Positions 31,175-43,401 of a DNA stretch of 64,000 nucleotides are shown here, piece after piece. Positions within the stretch are counted from its first letter, which is position 1. Every line of letters starts with the position of its first letter. The stretch is from Saussurea involucrata. Taxonomy: Eukaryota; Streptophyta; Magnoliopsida; Asterales; Asteraceae. Position numbers and translations under genes: made by a program. The stretch covers positions 252,390,422 to 252,454,421 of the forward strand of contig CM066321.1 of NCBI GenBank assembly GCA_033807775.1. Direction: 5' to 3'. The notes under the pieces were generated by a model. It did not search any database. It was not told the DNA's origin and was given only the letters and a program-made list of their open reading frames with translations.

Positions 31175-31337
31175 AGTATCGAAAAATAAAAAATTGAAAA
31201 GTGCATGGTTTTCTAGGCTAAGTTCATGACAAGAGGTATTTTTCCTCTGTAAAAACTTCTTTTATTAAAGTTATGCCAGAGGCACTTACATTCGTTTACA
31301 TGATGAAAGTAAAGGTAACAGAGGTTGGTAGAGGTTA

Positions 31338-34300
31338 TCAGACGTTGGCGTCTTTGAAGTCGTTGAAACTTCTGTTGTCGAATCCTAACTCTCTAAGCTC
31401 GTGATAGAAGCTGATGCAGAGGTTTCGGAAGTTGATTGTTGAATCGATGACTTCTATCAGTCTATCTGCATTACCCCGATCCATTTGCTATGTTCCTCTG
31501 TGCTCCACGAGGCTTGTTTTGAACTCTGTCAAAGTACTTGTTGCATACTTCTGACAGTCCATCTCTATGAATAGTCTTGACTTCCCAGCAGGATCTTGAT
31601 AGACTAACCCAACTCTTAGAGATGTAATGATCGAGTTTGGTATGGCAGAGGATGGGCAGTCGTCTTCTGGTGGTCGGAAAGCGAGGTTTCTTACTCCGAG
31701 ATCTCGTGCTAATTGGAAGTCGACAAGGCTATACAACAGAAGCTTCTCACGCATTGCTTTCCTGATCACCCTGTATGCCCTTCGATGTGCATCTGTTGTG
31801 AAGTTCTCTTTTGTCTAGAGGAGAAGGTCGGGTAGATCGTAGGGATTTAGATTTCTCAGATCAGCATCTGAGAATTGATTCACTATTCTGTTCTCCCTTT
31901 TGACCTTATATATGTTATAGAAACCTTAGGTGTAGTTCTTGTTTGAGAAAACTTACAGTATATGACCTTGTCGATTTTTTCGATTGAGAAGACTTCGTGT
32001 TTTGGCTTGGGTTTTGTTTTTGTGAAGATGTTTTCGAGGTCAGCACAAAGTTCGGGATCTTGGACCATTGGTGGCATTGGATCTCTGGCAGTTCTGTTGT
32101 AGAGATACATGTACACCACTTCTTCCATTTGAGGTGGAGGTGCACCAGGTGGAGGCATGGGTCTGCGCAGAGCATCCATTTTCTTCTTAATTTCTGCCAC
32201 TCGATCCTCTGTGAGTTTTTTGTTTGGATCCATAACAGGTATGTTTGACAGAGGGGTGGCACCTAAAGCCCAGTCTTCTTCTTCTGGCTTTGGTGTCACA
32301 TAGGCGTCGAAAGAGCTTTTCATCAATTTCTCTGCTGGTTGATGCTTTGGCTTCTTCTTTTTGGGTTCCTCTGTCATTATCCCCTTGCCTTTGTCTTTTG
32401 GCTTCGGCTGAAAATCTTTTTGTAGAGATGGGGTTGCCTCTGTGGGATTTATCTTTCGGATTTCTGAGGGTGCCTCTGTTGTTTTGGAGGTTGCCTCTGT
32501 AGGTTTTGGCACTTGTGTTTCTGAGGACTTTGTTGGTGATGTGGGTTTTGTTGGTGAGGATTCTGTGGTTTTGCTCAGATGTTTCCTTTTGTGAGCAATG
32601 GTTTTTGTTCTGGTTTTGGGTGTGGGAGATAGAGGTTTTGTTGTTGCAGCTTCTGGTGTGGGGGATGGTAGTTTTGGTTCTTCTGGTGTTTTTGTTGTTG
32701 GAGAGGGGAGTTCTTTTGGTGATTTTGGTTTTGGTGATTGGGATGGTTGATCTTCTTCGGAGGATGTTAGAATTTGGAATTCTTCACGGGTTGGGACATC
32801 TGCTCCGAATACAGAAGATGTTTCCACAGAGGTGGGTGTTGCCTCTGTGGTCTTCTGTTGTTGATCTAGGTTGGTTTCAGGTACTTGGGTTATGATTGGA
32901 GTTTCTTCAGAGATTATTTCCACAGAGGTGGTTGTTGCCTCTGTGGTCTGTTGTTGGTTTCCTCCTTGGGTTTGAGTTTGGGGAACTTGGTTTAGGGGTT
33001 CTGCTGATAATGGTGGTTCTGGTAGACCTCTGTTTGCAGGTTCTTCCCTTTGTTTCTCCCCCTCAGGATGATCTGATGAATCGTCAGAGTCATCATCAGA
33101 GCCATCCTGACCCTTGTTTTTGGTACCCTCTACTATGCACGATGCTTCAGGCTTTTTTGGTGGAGTTGCACCTGCGGCTATGAGTTTTGCGCATACGTCA
33201 TCACAGAGGCCGAGAAGAGTGTGGAGCTCTGCTTCTGTGTTATAGCGCATTCTGTCGACGCTTTCCCTGAAGTCTTTGACATAATTTGCGTTGGCAGCTG
33301 TGAAGGCTTTGATGAGCTCTGTGACTTGGTCGATTACCCCTTATCCAAGTTCTGTGAGCTGAGCTCTGGTCATGTAGTCGGAAGGTTTCATGGCCAGAGT
33401 TGCATTTATGGTTTGTTCTTGGACATGCTCAAGGGCTTTCTTGAGATCTTCTGGGGTGATGCCCGTAGAGGTTGGGGTAGATGCTTTCTTCAGCGTATCT
33501 AGCAGGTCTTTCACAGAGCTTTGGAAGGTTGAGGTTGTGGCCTTCTCGAAATTAGCAGCAGCAGAGGTGGCAGAGGTTGTAGCAGTTGCCTGCATCTGGG
33601 CTAAGGCATTTTTCACCTCTGTGGACAGGTTGTCCATTTTGGTGTTCAGGTTTGTGAGTGCCCTGGATGTAGTATCTGCAAAAGAATTAAAAGAGCTTTT
33701 CAACTCTTTCAATGTATTGTCCACAGAGGTGACAAGGGTTTGGAACTCATCCCTTGATACATGTGGACTTGGTGTAACCTCTGGGGGAACACATTCGTCC
33801 CCAGAGTGAGTCCCTGTTCCTTGGACACCTTCTTTCGTCCCTGTATTGATGTTGAGGACGGAAGGATTTCCCTCTAATCCTTGAGCAGAGGCTTTATCAG
33901 CTTCAGACTCTATAGAGGTTCTGTTAAGGACATTGTCCTGATCCACTCCAGAGGTGGGTACAGGAGTATCCTTAAGTTGACTCGGGGATTTGTCTAGAAT
34001 CCCTTTGTCTTCGTGTACTCTAGGCCCCTCTGAAGGGCCGGTTGGACTTACGTGTGTGCGTGTGGCAGAGGAAACAGATTCCTCTACATGAATGTCTGGT
34101 GTGATCTGGGGCAATTGGTCACTTACTAAGGGCAAGTCCTTTTGAGATGACTCCCCTGGAATGGTTTCCCCGGCTAAGATTGGCACAGAGGTAGAAAGGG
34201 TTACCTCTGCCCGGTAAGTTTGGGTTGGGGTCGAGTCGTGCTTCTCTTGTTCAATATTACCTTCTGCCACTAGACTGGCGGTAATAGACATGTGGGGTGC

Positions 34301-36373
34301 ACTGGGAGTTGGTTGTGGGAGTGTGCCTCTTCTATTCCAGGCATCAGTTCTTGCTTCTGCTTCTGTGGAGCATCCAATCACTTCTTCTCCATCTATAGTC
34401 TCAACCTCTGTCACTACTCTATGGCTCGGTGCTTCTATCCTTACTTATGTTGATGCTCCTGCACCAGTACGTAAAGAGTCGTACATTGGATGTGAGCCAA
34501 TTAATTGTCGTACTTGGGGGTGCAGAGGTCCTTCTTCTGCCTGATCATCTTCTTTATCAGAGTCCACCTCTGAGACTATAACTGGTGGGGTTTTGGTGGT
34601 GGTTTTATCCAAATCCTTTGGGGTTGCTCGTAGCACATCAAAACCAGGTTGGGTGAAGGGGTTCTGAAGTACCTCTGGTATTGCAGACCGTATATTTTGT
34701 GGGGTTTGGTCATCCTCTTCCAAGTCAGAAGAGATTCTGAAGTTTGGAGCTTCTGTTGATTGATGGGAGAGGGCTTCTGCGTTCCAGCCAGAAGTATCTA
34801 GAGAGTGTGCAATCCCAGGTTGTTGGAGGAAGAGAGAAAAATCACCCTGGTCTTCTGCATAATTGATGGGTGAAGGGGATTGCAGAGGTTTCTCTTGGGC
34901 TTCTTCTACTGTTCCTCCTTCCTCTGCAATGGTTTGCATTGGAGTGTGAGGTTTCTTGGATTTCTTCTTGCTCCTCCTTTTCTTTTGTTTGGGGGCACCT
35001 TCCTCAGAAGACTTATGTTTTCTTTTCTTCTTTTCTTTTGGAGGAGGGGGTTGTGCAGAGGATCCTGCTTCTGTTGCATGAGGAGGGGACTGTTGGATTT
35101 GTGCAGCACTGGTAGAAGTACCCTCTGTTGTCTTCTTCTTCTTGTGAGCCTTCTTCTTCTTGGGAGTGGTGGCAGAGGATTTTCAATTTTTAGCAGGGGA
35201 GATAATTGTTTCCCTCTGAGCGTGAAAGTTCGCTTGTGTTTGTTCATGCTTAGCCAAGGCCACTGCCCATTCTTCATCTGTCATTCTATCTACAACCCTA
35301 GATCCTAAAGGGACTCCTAGACGCGGGGGTGTCACAGGACTCGGTTCTGGAGTCCTATGATCGCGTATGTATTCTAACTTAAGGGTCTTGTCTGTAGCGT
35401 ATCCCAGAAGTTTCTTTGGCAGAGGTCTGCATAATTGGTATTCATCTTCGTGCTCTGTTGGGGTGTTTTTGTTCAGGGGATACATTCTGGCCGTTGGTCC
35501 CTCCATTGGCCATTTTTGTAGACGGAGCAGAGGCTCTAGTAGTACACCCAGAATACGTTGATATTGCAGAGGGGGTAGAGCATCTTTCGATCGTCCTTTG
35601 GCCTTCTGGGAGGAGATTCTGTGATCAATGGTGTTAACCATTTCCTGCATCATGAGGGTGGAATAGTCTAGAGGTAGATCATAATATACCCCGTACATTA
35701 TGGTCATGATTTGGTGAGAAGTTTGGTCTGGACTACCCACTTTTCCTGTTAGGCACCGATTTAGGATGGAGAAGAGCGTGTTCCACAGAGGAGGTAATCG
35801 ATTTCTTCTGAAGTCATTTCTTTTTCTCAGTGTTGTGTTGTACCCCAACATTTCAACAAAACGGCAGAGCTCTTCGTTTGTAGGTTCCTCTGCGTACTTC
35901 TTTATACCTAGTAGTCCTCTGGTTAGTAGGCTGAACTCCAGTGAGAACATGGTTCTGTTGAATTTGAGTTCGAGGTGCTCGGATTTGTCTGGTTTGGAGA
36001 TGTAGCCCTTGATTTGACTATCTGTGGGGTCAAATCTGCTGCTCATCCAGAATTGATTTAGGTATCTGGCAGGGATTTTATGGACAGATTTGGATAACAG
36101 GGGGTAAAGATAGTGGTTTTCCAGAATGTGAAGAAGGATGGCATATGCTTCCCCAAAAGCGGTTTTTGAGGGAACCAGGTAGTAGTTATTTGGTTTTAAA
36201 GGAAGCACACGTTCAAAGTGTTCATGTGCGATGAAGTTTAGAAGATGGGTGGTCGGAGCAAAATCTGCTTCATCGTCGGAGTGGTCTTGTTCTAGGTTTC
36301 TGGCGATTTCTTGGTTTTGGGAGTTCTCAGAATGAGATGAGGAGTTCACTGGAGCATTGGAGGTTGAAGCCAT
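31338..36373 (-). pseudogene. Element C ORF3, broken
   Basis: Starts ATG 36373 (MASTSNAPVNSS) after a TATA box and leader like those of A. The N-terminal domain (to about 35500) contains LGYN, FRRNRLPPLWN and DQTSHQIMTIMYG, matching A ORF3. A Lys-rich part, Ser/Glu/Pro-rich tracts, a coiled coil (about 33500-33750) and a C-terminal domain with LNPYDL and FQLARDLGVRNLAF follow. In-frame stops occur at 35183, 34445, 33341 and 31488, with a further frame change near 31880. Middle regions diverged strongly from A while both end domains remain recognisable. Confidence 0.82.
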
Positions 36374-36489
36374 TGGATTAATCTTGAAGAAAGAGAGTAG
36401 AAAATTTGAAGTTGCAGGTTATTGCAAGGTTCGCCGGAGAAGATGAAGAGAGTAAGTTCGTAAACGTTTAGAGGTAATGGTAAGTTGGG

Positions 36490-36496
36490 TTTTATA
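36490..36496 (-). promoter_or_regulatory. Candidate internal promoter (TATA box) for element C ORF3
   Basis: Minus-strand TATAAAACCCAACTT, 123 bp before the ORF3 ATG and nearly the same as in A. Upstream (plus 36590-36660) are a CCAAT-type CCATTGG and ACGT cores in GACGTGGC, GGACGTGTG and CACACGT. Leader motif ACCTGCAAC is at 36411-36419. Confidence 0.55.
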
Positions 36497-37760
36497 CTGA
36501 AGAGAATGGTAGAATCTGAAAGGGTAAATATGTGAAAGTGAATAAAATTTGGGATCCGTAATTGAGTACATACGGCTGGTTCAACTTTCCAGGAGAACGT
36601 GTGCCACACACGTCCAATGGGAGAATGCCACGTCAGAAGTGTCAGAACACGATTAGACGTCGTGTGCGGCCCATTAATGCTTGGCGCGTTGGCATTTCTT
36701 CTTTGTGAGTTCTGTCACTCGCAGTAAATAACCCATACTGTTACAGAATTTCCATAAAAGGTCAAGTGTCAGAGTCAACAGAGGCTTTATGGTGGAGTGA
36801 GCTCTGTGATCTGAAACTTGTCTTTTTGTCTCCTCTGATGCTTGTACCTTTCCCAAAAACGTTTGAAAGATCATTGGAGAGGATCGATAGATCTTTAGTA
36901 CAAAATTTTCATTCACAGAGGCTTTGAGGCTCTGTCAAGGCCAGCAGAGGCTCTAAGAGTGAAAATTTCTCATAACTAAAAATTTAGAGAACTTTTTGAT
37001 CGTCCAAGGTTTTCATTGTGTTAAACACTGTTTTTAGGACATATTTGGAAATTTGTGTCCTCGAAAACTGTTTTGGAGATGGATTTTGTTCGAGACATAC
37101 TCTTAGAGTGTCTAGTTTGGGCGACAGAGACTCTTTGGTGGAGTGAGCTCTTTGCCCATAAGACTTTCTTCCAGTATCCTTGTGTGTGCATTTGTACGTA
37201 CAAATCCTTAAAGAAGACATTTAAGGTTGATCGACAGAGTTTCCGTATGAAATTTGCAGTTCTAGAGGATCCGACTTACAGAGGCTCTGTTGAGCGCAAC
37301 AGAAGCTCTATGACCTTAAATTTCCCATAACGGAAGGCTCGAAAATCTTTTTGATCATTTCTTGTTTGGAATGTCTTAAACAGTGTTTATAGGACGTATT
37401 TTGAAATTTGTGTCCTAGAAAATTGTTTTCAAAAAGGATTTGTACGAGTTACTCACCTTTGGTTCTCCTTTGTTCGGTAAAAATATCTGACTTCTTTGGC
37501 TCCCCCTTGAATGATCAACCTCTGTAGATCAGTTCAAGGTCTCCTTCTGCTCCCCCTTGACCTATGCTTGGATCAAATGAGATAAGTTGTGCACAGAACA
37601 TAGGTCAAGGTTATCAGAGGTTCTGTGGAGATTGTCATACTCTGAGCAATCCCACAGAAGCTCTGTTGGTTACAGAACTTTTGATGATTAATAATTTACA
37701 TACAGAAGAGTTTAAATATATACATATTTACAAGAAGATCAATTCTTACTGACATAGGGT
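36497..37760 (-). other. Element C spacer between pol and ORF3
   Basis: About 1.26 kb, non-coding, rich in CAGAGGCTCTG-like motifs. It holds an internal near-duplication (around 36990-37080 and 37320-37440, with GGACATATTTGGAAATTTG versus GGACGTATTTTGAAATTTG) and two polypurine motifs. Confidence 0.7.
37500..37557 (-). promoter_or_regulatory. Two internal polypurine-tract-like motifs, element C
   Basis: Plus-strand CTCCCCCT at 37500-37507 and 37550-37557 (AGGGGGAG on the coding strand). They sit just after pol, as in element A. Confidence 0.65.
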
Positions 37761-40700
37761 TCAAGTCATGTTAATCATTCCCAACTTACCCACCAAGAAA
37801 AGGAATCTTTTCTCATCTAGTGCCTTGGTGAATAAGTCTGCAAGATGGTATTCAATGGACACAAAGTGCATTTCGATTGTGCCATGTTCAACATGATGCT
37901 TCAGAAAGTGATAAAGAATATCGATATGCTTTGTTTTTTAGTGTTGTACTGGATTGGCAGAGATTGCTATGGCACTTTTGAAATCACAGAGGATGGGAAT
38001 ATTGTATATGTTGTACCCATAGTCCTTGAGCTGAGTTTTCATCCACAGAACTTGAGAGCAACAGCTAGCAGCAGCAACATATTCCGCTTCTGCTGTAGAT
38101 GTAGACACACAGTTCTGCTTCTTCGAAGTCCAGCTGACTAGTTTACCTCCCAGGAATTGACAACTCCCAGAGGTGCTCTTTAGATTAAGCTTGCATCCTC
38201 CATAATCTGAATTTGTGTATGCCTTAAGACCAAAACCAGAGTTCTTCGGATACCAGAGTCCAAGATTTTTGGTCCCTTTAAGGTATCTGAAGATCCTCTT
38301 TACAGCAATATAGTGGGATTCCTTTGGGTTAGCTTGATATCTTGCACAGAGGCATGTGGCATACATTATGTCAGGTCTACTTGCGGTTAAGTATAAAAGG
38401 GACCCAATCATACCTCTGTAGAGTTTGCACTCTACAGATGTGCCATTTGGATCTAAGAATAATTTATTTCCAGTGGCCATTGGGGTCTTCATTACAGAGG
38501 CATCAGAGAGACTGTATTTTGAAAGTATGTCAGAGACATATTTAGCTTGATTTATAAAAATTCCTTCTGATGATTGTTTTACTTGGAGTTCGAGGAAGAA
38601 AGTTAATTCTCCCATCATACTCATTTCAAACTCACTATGCATGAGTTTTTCGAAATCTTTGCACTGTTGTGCATTTGTAGACCCAAAAATAATGTCATCC
38701 ACATAAATCTGTACAAGCAGAATCTCATCACCTTTTCTTTTGTAAAACAAAGTAGTATCTGTCGTACCTCAGTCGTAATCATTTTTAAGAAGAAAAGTTG
38801 AAAGTCGTTCGTACCATGCTCTTGGAGCCTGTTTCAGTCCATACAGAGCTTTGTCGAGATAATAGACATATTTTGGGTACTTGGAACTTTCAAACCCTGG
38901 TGGCTGTTGGACGTATACTTCTTCTTGGATTTCAATATTCAGAAAGGCAGATTTTACATCCATCTGAAAGACTTTGAAACCTCTGTGGGCAGCGAAGGCT
39001 AAGAAGATCCTTATTGCTTCGAGTCGTGCGACAGGGGCAAAAGTTTCATCGTAATCAATGCCTTCTTCTTGGCGATATCCCTTGGCCACCAATCTTGTTT
39101 TGTTTCTAATGACCACCCCATCCTCGCCCTTCTTGTTTCTGAAGACCCATTTTGTCCCTATGACTTGTTTCCCTCGTGGCAGAGGTACTAGGGTCCATAC
39201 CTTGTTTCTCTCAAACTGTAGAATCTCTTCTTGCATAGCATCTACCCAGTTTGGATCATCTAGGGATTCAGAGATTCTTTTTGGCTCGATCACACTGATA
39301 AAATTTGTAAAGAAACAAAAATTAGCAGTGGTTGATCTTATTTTGACCTTTTCAGAAGGGTCACCGATTATAAGGCTTGGAGGATGGCTTTTCGTCCACT
39401 GTGTTGTTCTTGGAAGATGGTCATTTGAGTCATCAAGATTAACTTCTGTGGTTACACACTGCGGTTCTGGTGCAACCTCTGTTGTTGATGGTTCTTCTGT
39501 GCTTATGCTTGGTTCTTCAGCTTGTGGGAGGATTGGAATGAGAGTTGGAATTTGTTCCTCTGAGGAAGTAGAGACTGAGTCTTCGTTTTCCTCTGGTATT
39601 GATTCCTCTGTAGTCGCTGGAGTAGGTATTTCAGGAGCCTCTGTGGTTGAGTCCTTGGTTGTGTTATCTTCAGCTTCTGTTCGCTCCCCCTCAGCATATG
39701 CATCTGTATGATTCACAGAAGAGGATGAAGTATTTAATGGACCAGTTAGAGATATACCTGACTCATTCTGGTTTCCAGAAGATGTTTCTCCAGAGGCTCT
39801 GACGGCTCCAGCAGAGGGATCAATATCATCATGGAACATCTCTTCAAATAGAAGATTTAAGTCTTCTTCTCTTGTCTTTGAGATGCCAGAGGATTCCTTC
39901 TTTACACCGAGTTCTGAACTGATTTGTTCAGAAGTCTTTTGAAAGGAATCGTCAAAAGACACATTGATGCTTTCTACAATGGTGCGTGACTGCAGAAGAT
40001 AAACTCTGTAGGCCTTAGAAGTGGCAGACTACCCAATGAACTTTCCTTCATCTGCTTTCACCTCAAACTTTTCTCTTGCTTCTCTGTCGTTTAAGACGAA
40101 GCACTTGCATCCAAATACATGGAAGAACTTGATATTTGGTCGCCTTTTGTTGATCAAATGATAAGGTGTCTTGATGTGCCTCTTTACAATGGTTGATCGA
40201 TTTTGGGTGTAGCAAGCGGTTGACATTGCTTCTGCCCAAAAATACATTGGTAATCCACATGCTGTCAGCATAGTTCTTGCAGCCTCCACAAGCGTGCGGT
40301 TCTTTCGCTCAACCACGCCGTTCTGTTGTGGGGTGCGTGCAGCAAAGAAGTTCTGTGAAATGCCTTCTTCTGTAAGATAGGCTTCAATGACAGAGTTTTT
40401 GAATTCTGTGCCATTGTCGCTTCTTAGCTTATGAATCCTGCACTCATACAGAACTTGGATTCTTTTCATTAAATTTATCAGAACGTTTGGAACATCTGAT
40501 TTCTTTCTGAGTATGAAAGTTTAAATGACAGAACCTGTTATGCCATAACCAGGCTTCTTCGCTTTTACAGGCAACAAGGCAGAGCTTGTCTTCCTTGTTC
40601 TTGGCACTGAAGTTCATGAGGTATAAATCACCTCTTCGTTCGGTTCGTAGAAGTTCGACTCCTGTGTCCTCACCTTGTAGAGAGCTGAATGTTCTTTTGA

Positions 40701-40854
40701 ACATCAGGTCGAAACCCGTATCGCAGAGTTGGCTAACATTGGGAAGATTGTGTTTAAGGCCATCCACATATGCAACTTTGCATACGGTTATGTTCTCCTT
40801 CTTGATGACTTCGTAGCCTTTAATGTACCCCTTTTTGTTGTCTCCAAAGGTCAC
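37761..40854 (-). pseudogene. pol: Element C pol (after protease), broken
   Basis: From 40854 leftward: TFGDNKKGYIKGY (end of protease region), GAG-pre-integrase, integrase, RT with YVDD (about 38700), RNase H with the STAEAEYVA block, end KLGMINMT. In-frame stops are TAG at 40029, TGA at 38769 and TAA at 37938; each replaces a codon conserved in A. Near 40510 the frame jumps from the histidines of the HHCC region to the middle of the integrase core. About 85 residues including the zinc cysteines and the first catalytic Asp are lost. Integrase is therefore dead. The protease start lies on the other side of element D (46221-46325). Confidence 0.88.
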
Positions 40855-41112
40855 TGATAAATCCCAGATCTCTAGCAATAAGATATGAATGTAGTGAGAG
40901 AGAATCTAGAGAGCAATCTTGTCATCCATATATTGATTTCAAAATTTAAAATGACAAATGCTTCAAGTTGTTTCTAAAGGGATCTAGATTCTCTTCTAAC
41001 TAAGAACTAGACATGCCTATTTATACCCATAACATACAAGGTATAAAGGCACAGCTAACAAATACAGTACATTGACTTTACAGTAAATCTTGAATACAAC
41101 AATGCTCTAACA
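40855..41112 (-). repeat. Element D 3' LTR (258 bp)
   Basis: Plus-strand ends TGATAAATCC...GCTCTAACA; no difference from the other LTR was seen by eye. A minus-strand TATAAATA at 41018-41025 is a likely promoter. Confidence 0.95.
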
Positions 41113-41124
41113 ATCTCCCCCTTT
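41113..41124 (-). promoter_or_regulatory. Polypurine tract of element D
   Basis: Minus-strand AAAGGGGGAGAT beside the 3' LTR. Further CTCCCCCT motifs recur near 41565, 41655, 41765, 41803 and 43313. Confidence 0.88.
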
Positions 41125-42245
41125 GGATTCAAGATTTAAAAAAATATGACTGCAGTCTTCAGCTCTTTGTAAAGTCAATCTTCTCAAACAGACACTCTAT
41201 CAAACCATCTTCAAATAGCTTTATCTCCACTAGTTCACGGCGAACTATATGCTTTGACACTCTTTAAGAACTCAGCTTTGAAGAATCTTCAGACAAACAT
41301 GAAAAGTCATTGTCTTTTTCTTTGAAAAGTCAATCTTCTTCAATAAAATCTTCAACAGATTGTCTTCAAGTCTTGAACATGAAATTCCGATCTTTGTATA
41401 AAACCATCAATTCGGAACAAGATGAATCAGAAACGATTAGAGTTTGGATCAGAAATATGTGAAACCATCCACATTGTTGAACTTTTAGGTGTAAGCGCAT
41501 TCCGAGAACCACTCAGAACTAAGATAACCAAATTCAGCAACATTTGGACTTCACATGATCCTTCTCCCCCTAATCTTTAGTCTTTGTTCACGAATCTTGG
41601 ACTTGAAATATCTTTGATTTGAAAGCTCTTCGACATGAAATTGAAATTAAACTTTTCTCCCCCTTTTTCGATGATGGTCAGCATCATAATCATCGAAAAC
41701 CATTTTCAATTTCAGTCGTGTCTTTGAGTATTGCTAACAATCTCCTCCTTACAAAATAACCTTGCTCCCCCTCAAAATAAGAATTCTGGAGCAATTTATT
41801 TTCTCCCCCTGAAAGTATGCATATATTTCAATAACGTACAGTATTTGAAATTGTAGCACAAATTTTAAAACAAATTTACACAAGGAAAATAAAATTCATT
41901 GAATTTCATTTTATAACTACAAACATTTGATCATTTGAAAACTTTACAAAAGAAATTCAACTTAATGAAATTTAACAGATTTTTCAATCAAATGAAATCA
42001 AATGCATGTGTTTGGATTCAAGAACAAGTCATCATTGTATATCAAGTTAAAAAATGTTCAGTTTCAACCCCTTTATTAAATCTATTTGGTGTGCTAGCAT
42101 GCGAAATATGATTAGCATCAAGCATATGCAATTCTAAAACATATAAGAATACTTTGCTCTACTCACACTATTTGTCCAAAATCAGAATTTTCACAAATTT
42201 ACGGGTTTATCGCGACTTTGTATTTTCCCAAGTTTCAAGATATAT

Positions 42246-42340
42246 GTGCTCATTGGCATCTTTTCTTTTGTGCTCATTGGCATCTTTTGATTTGTGCACA
42301 TTGGCATCTTTTGATTTTGTGCTCATTGGCATCTTTTGAT
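42246..42340 (-). repeat. ~24-bp tandem repeat, four units
   Basis: Plus-strand unit TGCTCATTGGCATCTTTTGA with small spacer differences, four times in a row. Confidence 0.9.
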
Positions 42341-42374
42341 CAAAAAATTTAGTAAGAATAAGATACACCGTTAA

Positions 42375-42648
42375 ACATGACTTTCTATCTGGTTCTATAG
42401 CATGATTTGGGTTAGCAGATCCCAGACCAGTTGGCCTTAGGTGCTAGGTGACGAGCACCCCTTAGAACTTAATTTCCCAAACCAGAAAGGCCACATCGAT
42501 ATATCTTAAACCCATTTGTACCAGTAGAACATGGCTTTCTATCTGGTTCTATTGCAGGATTTGGGTCAGCCGATCCCAGACCAGTTGATCTTAGGGACTA
42601 GGTGTCGAGCACCCCTTAGGACTTACTCTCCCAAACCAGAAAGGCCAC
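42375..42648 (-). repeat. ~154-bp tandem duplication
   Basis: Two copies starting at TTTCTATCTGGTTCTAT (about 42382 and 42537), sharing GATCCCAGACCAGTTG, CGAGCACCCCTTAG and CCAAACCAGAAAGGCCACA. Confidence 0.9.
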
Positions 42649-43087
42649 AGGCACAAACTTTCAAACTAAATGATAGTGCAACTTTTTTATCTCAATCACT
42701 TGGTTCTAAAACATAGTGCTTTGCCCATATTTTCATTTCCATCCATCATTCTGACATATAGGCTTTTTGAGCATTATATTCTATATATATCCAGATTCAC
42801 ATAACTTTGAGCATTCAGCATAATTTCATTCATGTTTTGCTGACCTTTCGATTTATTTTAGAGGTGAAAATTGAAGCAAATCTAACTCAGATAGTACAAA
42901 GTTTCTTGTAAAATTATCTTTTAGCACACATTTAATTCATTGAATGAAAATTGAAAATTTCATCTTATTGAATTAAATTTGTAAAGTTTCAAGTTTTCAA
43001 ATCAGTAGAAACAAATATAATCCAATGTTACCTTTTGCCACTTGTTCCTTGAAACAAAAATATATAGCAGTTAAAGATATCACCTGA

Positions 43088-43300
43088 GAAGTATGAGTTC
43101 TAAACTGATTTGTTTAGAAATCTTAGTCTTTGAAGTACGGGTCCTGAACTGAATTATTCAGAAGCCAAAAACATTGAAGCACGGGTCCTGAATTGATGTA
43201 TTCAGAAACCAAAGTCACTTTTAAGTGCGGGTCCTAAACTGATATGTTTAGAAACCATTGTCGTTGAAGCACGGGTTCTAAACTGAGATGTTTAGAAGCC
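43088..43300 (-). repeat. Five ~43-bp tandem units, each with a hairpin
   Basis: Units read AGCACGGGTCCTGAA-loop-TTCAGAA and variants. Each contains a short perfect inverted repeat: TTCTAAAC/GTTTAGAA in units 1 and 5, CTGAA/TTCAG in unit 2, CTGAAT/ATTCAG in unit 3, CTAAAC/GTTTAG in unit 4. Differences between units occur on both arms together. Confidence 0.85.
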
Positions 43301-43370
43301 ATTTTCTCTTTACTCCCCCTTAATGGTACAAGTAATCTTCTTCCGAGAGTTCAACACTTTGCTTCTAAAT

Positions 43371-43401
43371 CTGCAAAAACAGATTAAGTAGATTTTGGTA
43401 C
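43371..43401 (-). promoter_or_regulatory. Intron-like segment after gag-tail ORF, element D
   Basis: 31 nt from GTACCAAA after the conserved Trp codon to CTGTTTTTGCAG, with a T-rich tract before the CAG. Pol is absent downstream, so here the segment is a relic or serves another purpose. Confidence 0.4.

Larger units (their letters stand above)
41125..43370 (-). other. Element D non-coding 3' region
   Basis: 2.2 kb without a gene where pol would be expected. It contains repeated polypurine motifs and three sets of tandem repeats, listed separately. Confidence 0.75.

Noticed and set aside
32245..33183. Long plus-strand ORFs opposite element C ORF3 (85-129 codons)
   Set aside because: Complement of Ser/Pro/Thr/Glu-rich coding sequence; Leu/Val-rich translations are a shadow of that composition.
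39058..39711. 217-codon plus-strand ORF opposite element C pol
   Set aside because: Antisense to the RT coding region; no domain of its own.
43088..43300. Evenly spaced repeats resembling a CRISPR array
   Set aside because: Plant nuclear retrotransposon context, diverged units without unique spacers, no cas genes.
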